The notes under the pieces are model-generated. The model was given only the letters and a program-made list of their open reading frames with translations, did no database searches and was not told the DNA's origin. From Megamerina dolium (lineage: Eukaryota > Arthropoda > Insecta > Diptera > Megamerinidae), in contig OY978528.1 in the NCBI GenBank assembly GCA_963854835.1, positions 56,068,761 through 56,132,760 of the forward strand: a stretch of DNA of 64,000 nt. Reading direction: 5' to 3'. The stretch's first letter is position 1. Every line of letters begins with the position of its first letter. Positions 60,113 through 64,000 of this stretch are shown here, one piece after another. Made by a program: the position numbers and the translations under genes.

Positions 60113-63100
60113 ATGCTTATTGAAAATGTTAACTATTTGAAACCACATATTGCTAATGACTAAATAATTATATATTACATTATAAAGAATTTATTTTTCA
60201 AATTTACTTCCAGCGTACAAATTCTAAATTATTGATATTATTGCATTGATTGCATGCAATCAATAACCTCATTTCTTTACGAATTTCATATAAATAACGT
60301 AATTGAATAATTAATATTACTCATACAACCTATTGGTGATCTTTCTTGTCAAATAAATGTACATCGACGAATTGATTACGAATACATATTAGTCAATCAT
60401 TGCTGTTACATGAAATTATAATGTTTTTCAGACATATTTAAATTAGCTAAATTACTACATATTCAAAATACACCTTCAATGATCATACAATGATCATTCA
60501 TATATGTAAATGGATATCACCTACACATTGTTATGAAATCAAAGGAATAAAAAATGCATTATTCAATGTGACAAGAATTACAATATAACAAACAGATTCA
60601 TTTTAGATGAGGTTAAGTGACTATTCCAACTATCAAAATGTCTGTCAGAAGAAAACAAAACAATAATAGTAAAAGATCAATCCCACTCCTGCCTGCTTAA
60701 AATAAACACATTCATACATAGAATTTCAAACAGTGAATAAAATTTAAATATGAATCTTGTAGAATGAAATTGATAAATGTCTTTTGTATTGATATGTTGT
60801 AGTGATCTCAAGTGAACGCTGATGTGCAGGTGATGGGATTCATTAATCATCATCATCAAATGCTTATAGCTATTAATCCGTATTTTTGACTACTATATTA
60901 TTATTATAATTTTTTTATATGTTGCTTTTCAATGTACTATATTTACATAAGTACGATTGAAGTTTTCGAAGTTATTTATTTATTTATTTATTTTTTTTTT
61001 TTTTTTTTTTTTTTTGCACAATTCCAATATATTTAGAAACTATTTGGTTATAGTAGGTAAAGTAACGACAATTTTTCTTTTGTTTTATATTTCGTTTATT
61101 TTCATTTATGTTTGTTACTTTTTTTTCCCCATTCCATTAACCACAATCATTCCCTAGCATTTTAACACCTTCTTCATTCTATTTCAATAAGCATTATTTA
61201 TAGATTTCGTTATGTACAATATATGGATAACAGAGCAAATTTATGTGTCACGGTGTAGGCTTATTGGTGAATATCATACATAGGTTAGCAAGAGAAAAAA
61301 AACTGTACTTTTATTAACAAAGTAAAACGAAAAATTGTTAACAGAAAAACAAAACCGATAAACCGGCATATTTATGAGGTAGTTGTGACCAATTATGGTG
61401 CCACACATTAAATTCAATATAGCTGTTTTTTTGTTTTTGTCGCCAGTTTTATTATGTATTCTCGTGCAAAACCATGTATTTTTGGGTAATTCCAAATATA
61501 CGAATTTTTACGAATGTATTTTAATTTAAATAGCATTTAAAAATTCTTTTGGCATGTTTTTAATTAAAAATGCATATAAATAAAATCACATTAGATGAAA
61601 GTGTGAGACGAAACGCCTTTATGGCATTGTGCTATATGTATATACTAGTTTTTAATTTATTTATTTCTTTATATTCAAATTTTGAATTTCCTGTCCTGAA
61701 GAAATTCACTTGCTTTTTAGCAAAGCTGGCAGATTACTGTCATCTGTCTTAATTGCCGTTAGTGAATGAAAAATTAAAACATATTGTATGAAGAACGCAT
61801 TGGTAAACATTCAGCCACTAAATATGGATTTGAATCTTGAAAAATTGGACATTAGCCCTCAAATAAATAAGATAATCAGGTGGATGTAAGATGTTGAATA
61901 AAATTATAAATAAGTTTCCAGGCAATATCTATATATTGGCCTTTATATGATGAAGATATGTGAAAAAATGTTGAAACTTTATAGTGCGGCATATCGAAAA
62001 AATATGTATTATCATTTCAACTATACTATCGGCACATATGGGAGACCGGCACAACTTTATCTCACCATTTGGTGTGCAAACAATTCGTTTACTTATATTT
62101 ATTTTAAGCACAATTATCAAAGCCATAAAATAAATAAGTATTTAACAAGTTCGAATATAATTAACTAACCTCTGCTTGTACATAACCGGCATATACACAT
62201 ACGAATATGCCGAAAGCGATAATGGTAAACTTTGGAAAGGATATTGAAATCGAAAGTTAGAAACAATGGTCAAGAGCCATAAAAAGAGTGAGAAACAAAT
62301 TATTAAAGGCTTAAGGCAAGATCTCGCAACACGTTCTGCTTTTATAATATTTCTTTCTTTATTATTTATATTTCTACCTTTTATTGTTTACATTTAAATA
62401 GCTTATCTCTAACGCTCTTCTAAACACATACAGCCATATACTATGTTTGATTGTTAAACGATTAGCGAACGGTCTGGTCTGTTGAATAATTTTTATAGTT
62501 ATTGCTATACAATACATAAAAAAATGAACTAATTATTGATTATTGTTCAAAATTTAATTTATTCAAGTTTATTTATTCCTCTTTGTTGATTTATTTGAAA
62601 AACAAACTCCAAAATGCTTACTTGCGCCCCTTCGTTTCGATCATTGTTGTCGTCCATTGGTATTTAGCATTTTGCTGTGGTATTGATATAATCTAATTTA
62701 TATTCAACTGACTTGTTTTGTAACTTTTTAAAGGTATGTACAATTTTCTGTGATTACTATCTTAAAGTTAACCACCAATTTTTAACATTTCTTATTGTTT
62801 GTTTTATAATCTTTATATGCGCCCCCATGTCGTATAGCTTCAGGGCAATGAACTTCATTGGTAAATGACCTTCAGAATTATATTATACTTTTATTTTAGA
62901 GTTATTCGAAAGTGTTCGAAAGTTTTTTGTTTTATTTAAAACGACTCAAAAAACAGGTGAAAGTATTATAATTTTACCACATACTTCTAACTAATCTTCT
63001 TCTAATCATATTGTATATGTACATAAGACCCACAATAAAATGATAAAATTAATTTTAATTAAATACAATAATCGTATTTATGAAAATATATTCAATATAA

Positions 63101-63615
63101 ATTACTAATATTATTTATTATAAATTATTATTTAGAATAACAAATAATAAATATATTTAAAACACTTTTCGAAATAATCATTCTTTTTGGTTTATAATTT
63201 TTCACTTTCACTATCTAATTTGATCCTTTTACAAACATCAAATTTGGTGTAGAACCTCGGATTTTGGCGGTTCTTTTGGTCTTTTGAACTTTTTCAACAT
63301 ACCTGTTTTTATTCAAACCAACCGTTTGTTTAGAACAAACATCTATTAAACTTACTTAAATCCAATACACAAACCATCGTCCAACAAATTCACAATAAAT
63401 AGAGCCTATTTTACAAAATTTACATTGATTTTGCGAAAATAATTATTATTTGCCTGATTCTTAAAACAAAAAAAATAACTAAATTCAATTATTCTGTGTT
63501 TTATTATAGTTTTGTTAAATAAATTTAGAATGATTTTTCATAATCCATTGAATATTAAAAATCATCCCTGATACACACCCAGAAATCTTCATGTTTGACA
63601 TTTCTCATTTACTGA
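60113..63615. other. AT-rich region upstream of the claudin exon
   Basis: A long AT-rich stretch with a (TTTA)n-T(29) run at about 60973-61015. No mobile element was recognised, in contrast with the rest of the window, as expected for a gene-proximal region. A possible 12-codon minus-strand start exon (62622-62657) is described under findings. Confidence 0.5.
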
Positions 63616-63620
63616 GCGAG

Positions 63621-63656
63621 CGCAGTTATTGAAAAGAACGCGAGTGTTAAAGCCAT
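63621..63656 (+). promoter_or_regulatory. possible initiator/DPE of the claudin gene
   Basis: CAGTT with A at 63624 could be an initiator. AGCCAT at 63651-63656 is at +28 to +33 and matches five of six DPE consensus positions. This is weak evidence. Confidence 0.2.
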
Positions 63657-63708
63657 AATAGGAGGAGCGAGAACGAAAACAAATCAAAACAGATATTTAA
63701 TCCAAAGG

Positions 63709-64000
63709 ATGCAAAAATCTCATTTCGTCCGCGACGATTCCCAGGAACATTTACCTCAGATTCATAAGCCCTCGGTGAATATGAAACGACGCACACTAGC
63801 GGGCACCTGTGGCGTTGGCATCTTTGTGATAGCTTTCCTTGCAATCGCAATTGCATTCGCCACACCTAGTTGGTTAGTCAGTGACTATCGTATAACAGGT
63901 GCCAAATTGGATCGACTTGGATTGTGGGTGCACTGTTTCAGATCGTTAGCTGACGTTAATGACGATAGCCAATTGCGATTCTTTGTCGGATGTCGTTGGG
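63709..64000 (+). CDS. claudin/PMP22-family tetraspan protein, first coding exon (partial)
   Basis: The frame is open from an ATG at 63709 to the window edge (97 codons). A second in-frame ATG at 63781 begins 'MKRRTLAGTC'. Downstream is a hydrophobic membrane segment (IFVIAFLAIAIAFATPSW), then 'W.....DYRITGAKLDRLGLWVHCF' and '..FVGCRW'. This is the first transmembrane helix and first extracellular loop of the claudin/PMP22 superfamily, with the hallmark W...GLW-x2-C...C pattern, where the two Cys form a disulfide. Insect members act in septate junctions, the epithelial barrier of flies; which of the several fly paralogues this is I cannot say. The residues before 63781 (hydrophilic) could be an N-terminal extension or 5' UTR. 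The gene continues beyond the window, and an intron may follow soon. Confidence 0.85.
   Translation, partial: MQKSHFVRDDSQEHLPQIHKPSVNMKRRTLAGTCGVGIFVIAFLAIAIAFATPSWLVSDYRITGAKLDRLGLWVHCFRSLADVNDDSQLRFFVGCRW

Overview
This window is repeat-dominated DNA from a higher fly (Diptera). A tephritid fruit fly is plausible, but the sequence alone does not prove it. The evidence is AT-rich spacer, DINE-1-like Helentron relatives, an intact Jockey-clade retrotransposon with an arthropod Inr/DPE promoter, many mariner/Tc1 remnants, and an insect claudin-type exon at the right edge. The only confident host gene is that partial exon (63709-64000, +). A minus-strand open frame at 13176-13401 is a weak second candidate.

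Layout: 1-5.0 kb holds the end of a DINE-like element, a mariner remnant, a DUF4817-type transposase remnant and tRNA-headed SINE copies. 5.8-8.7 kb is minus-strand LINE debris (endonuclease, reverse transcriptase, RNase H). 9-13 kb has three mariner remnants. 15.6-16.6 kb is another LINE fragment. 16.6-22 kb is a DINE-like element split by a 4.5-kb, apparently intact Jockey element. 22.4-26.3 kb has two DINE-like elements in opposite orientation. 27.6-30.7 kb has a SINE and a piggyBac-like remnant split by a 2.1-kb insertion that itself contains a DINE-like element. 32.3-36.2 kb has a short-motif array, a LINE tail and SINEs, one of them interrupted by a mariner. 38.7-45.1 kb is a run of four same-orientation DINE-like elements. 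45-48 kb has two more mariner-type remnants. 50.4-52.3 kb has a Tc1 remnant and a broken second Jockey copy. 54.25-55.15 kb is a hAT-like non-autonomous element. 55.9-60.1 kb has SINE, mariner, LINE and DUF4817 remnants. The rest is AT-rich spacer.

Connections: the SINE appears to have taken the 3' tail of the RNase H-encoding LINE. Both end in a stem-loop and a short run of TAACC units, so the LINE is the likely source of the SINE's retrotransposition machinery. The Jockey element has its own internal promoter, three overlapping ORFs, all expected catalytic residues, a polyadenylation signal and an A-tail, so it could be active. The DINE-like elements look like non-autonomous Helentron derivatives with ~297-bp internal tandem repeats. 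Most other elements are dead copies. All calls rest on reading the sequence; no database search was run.
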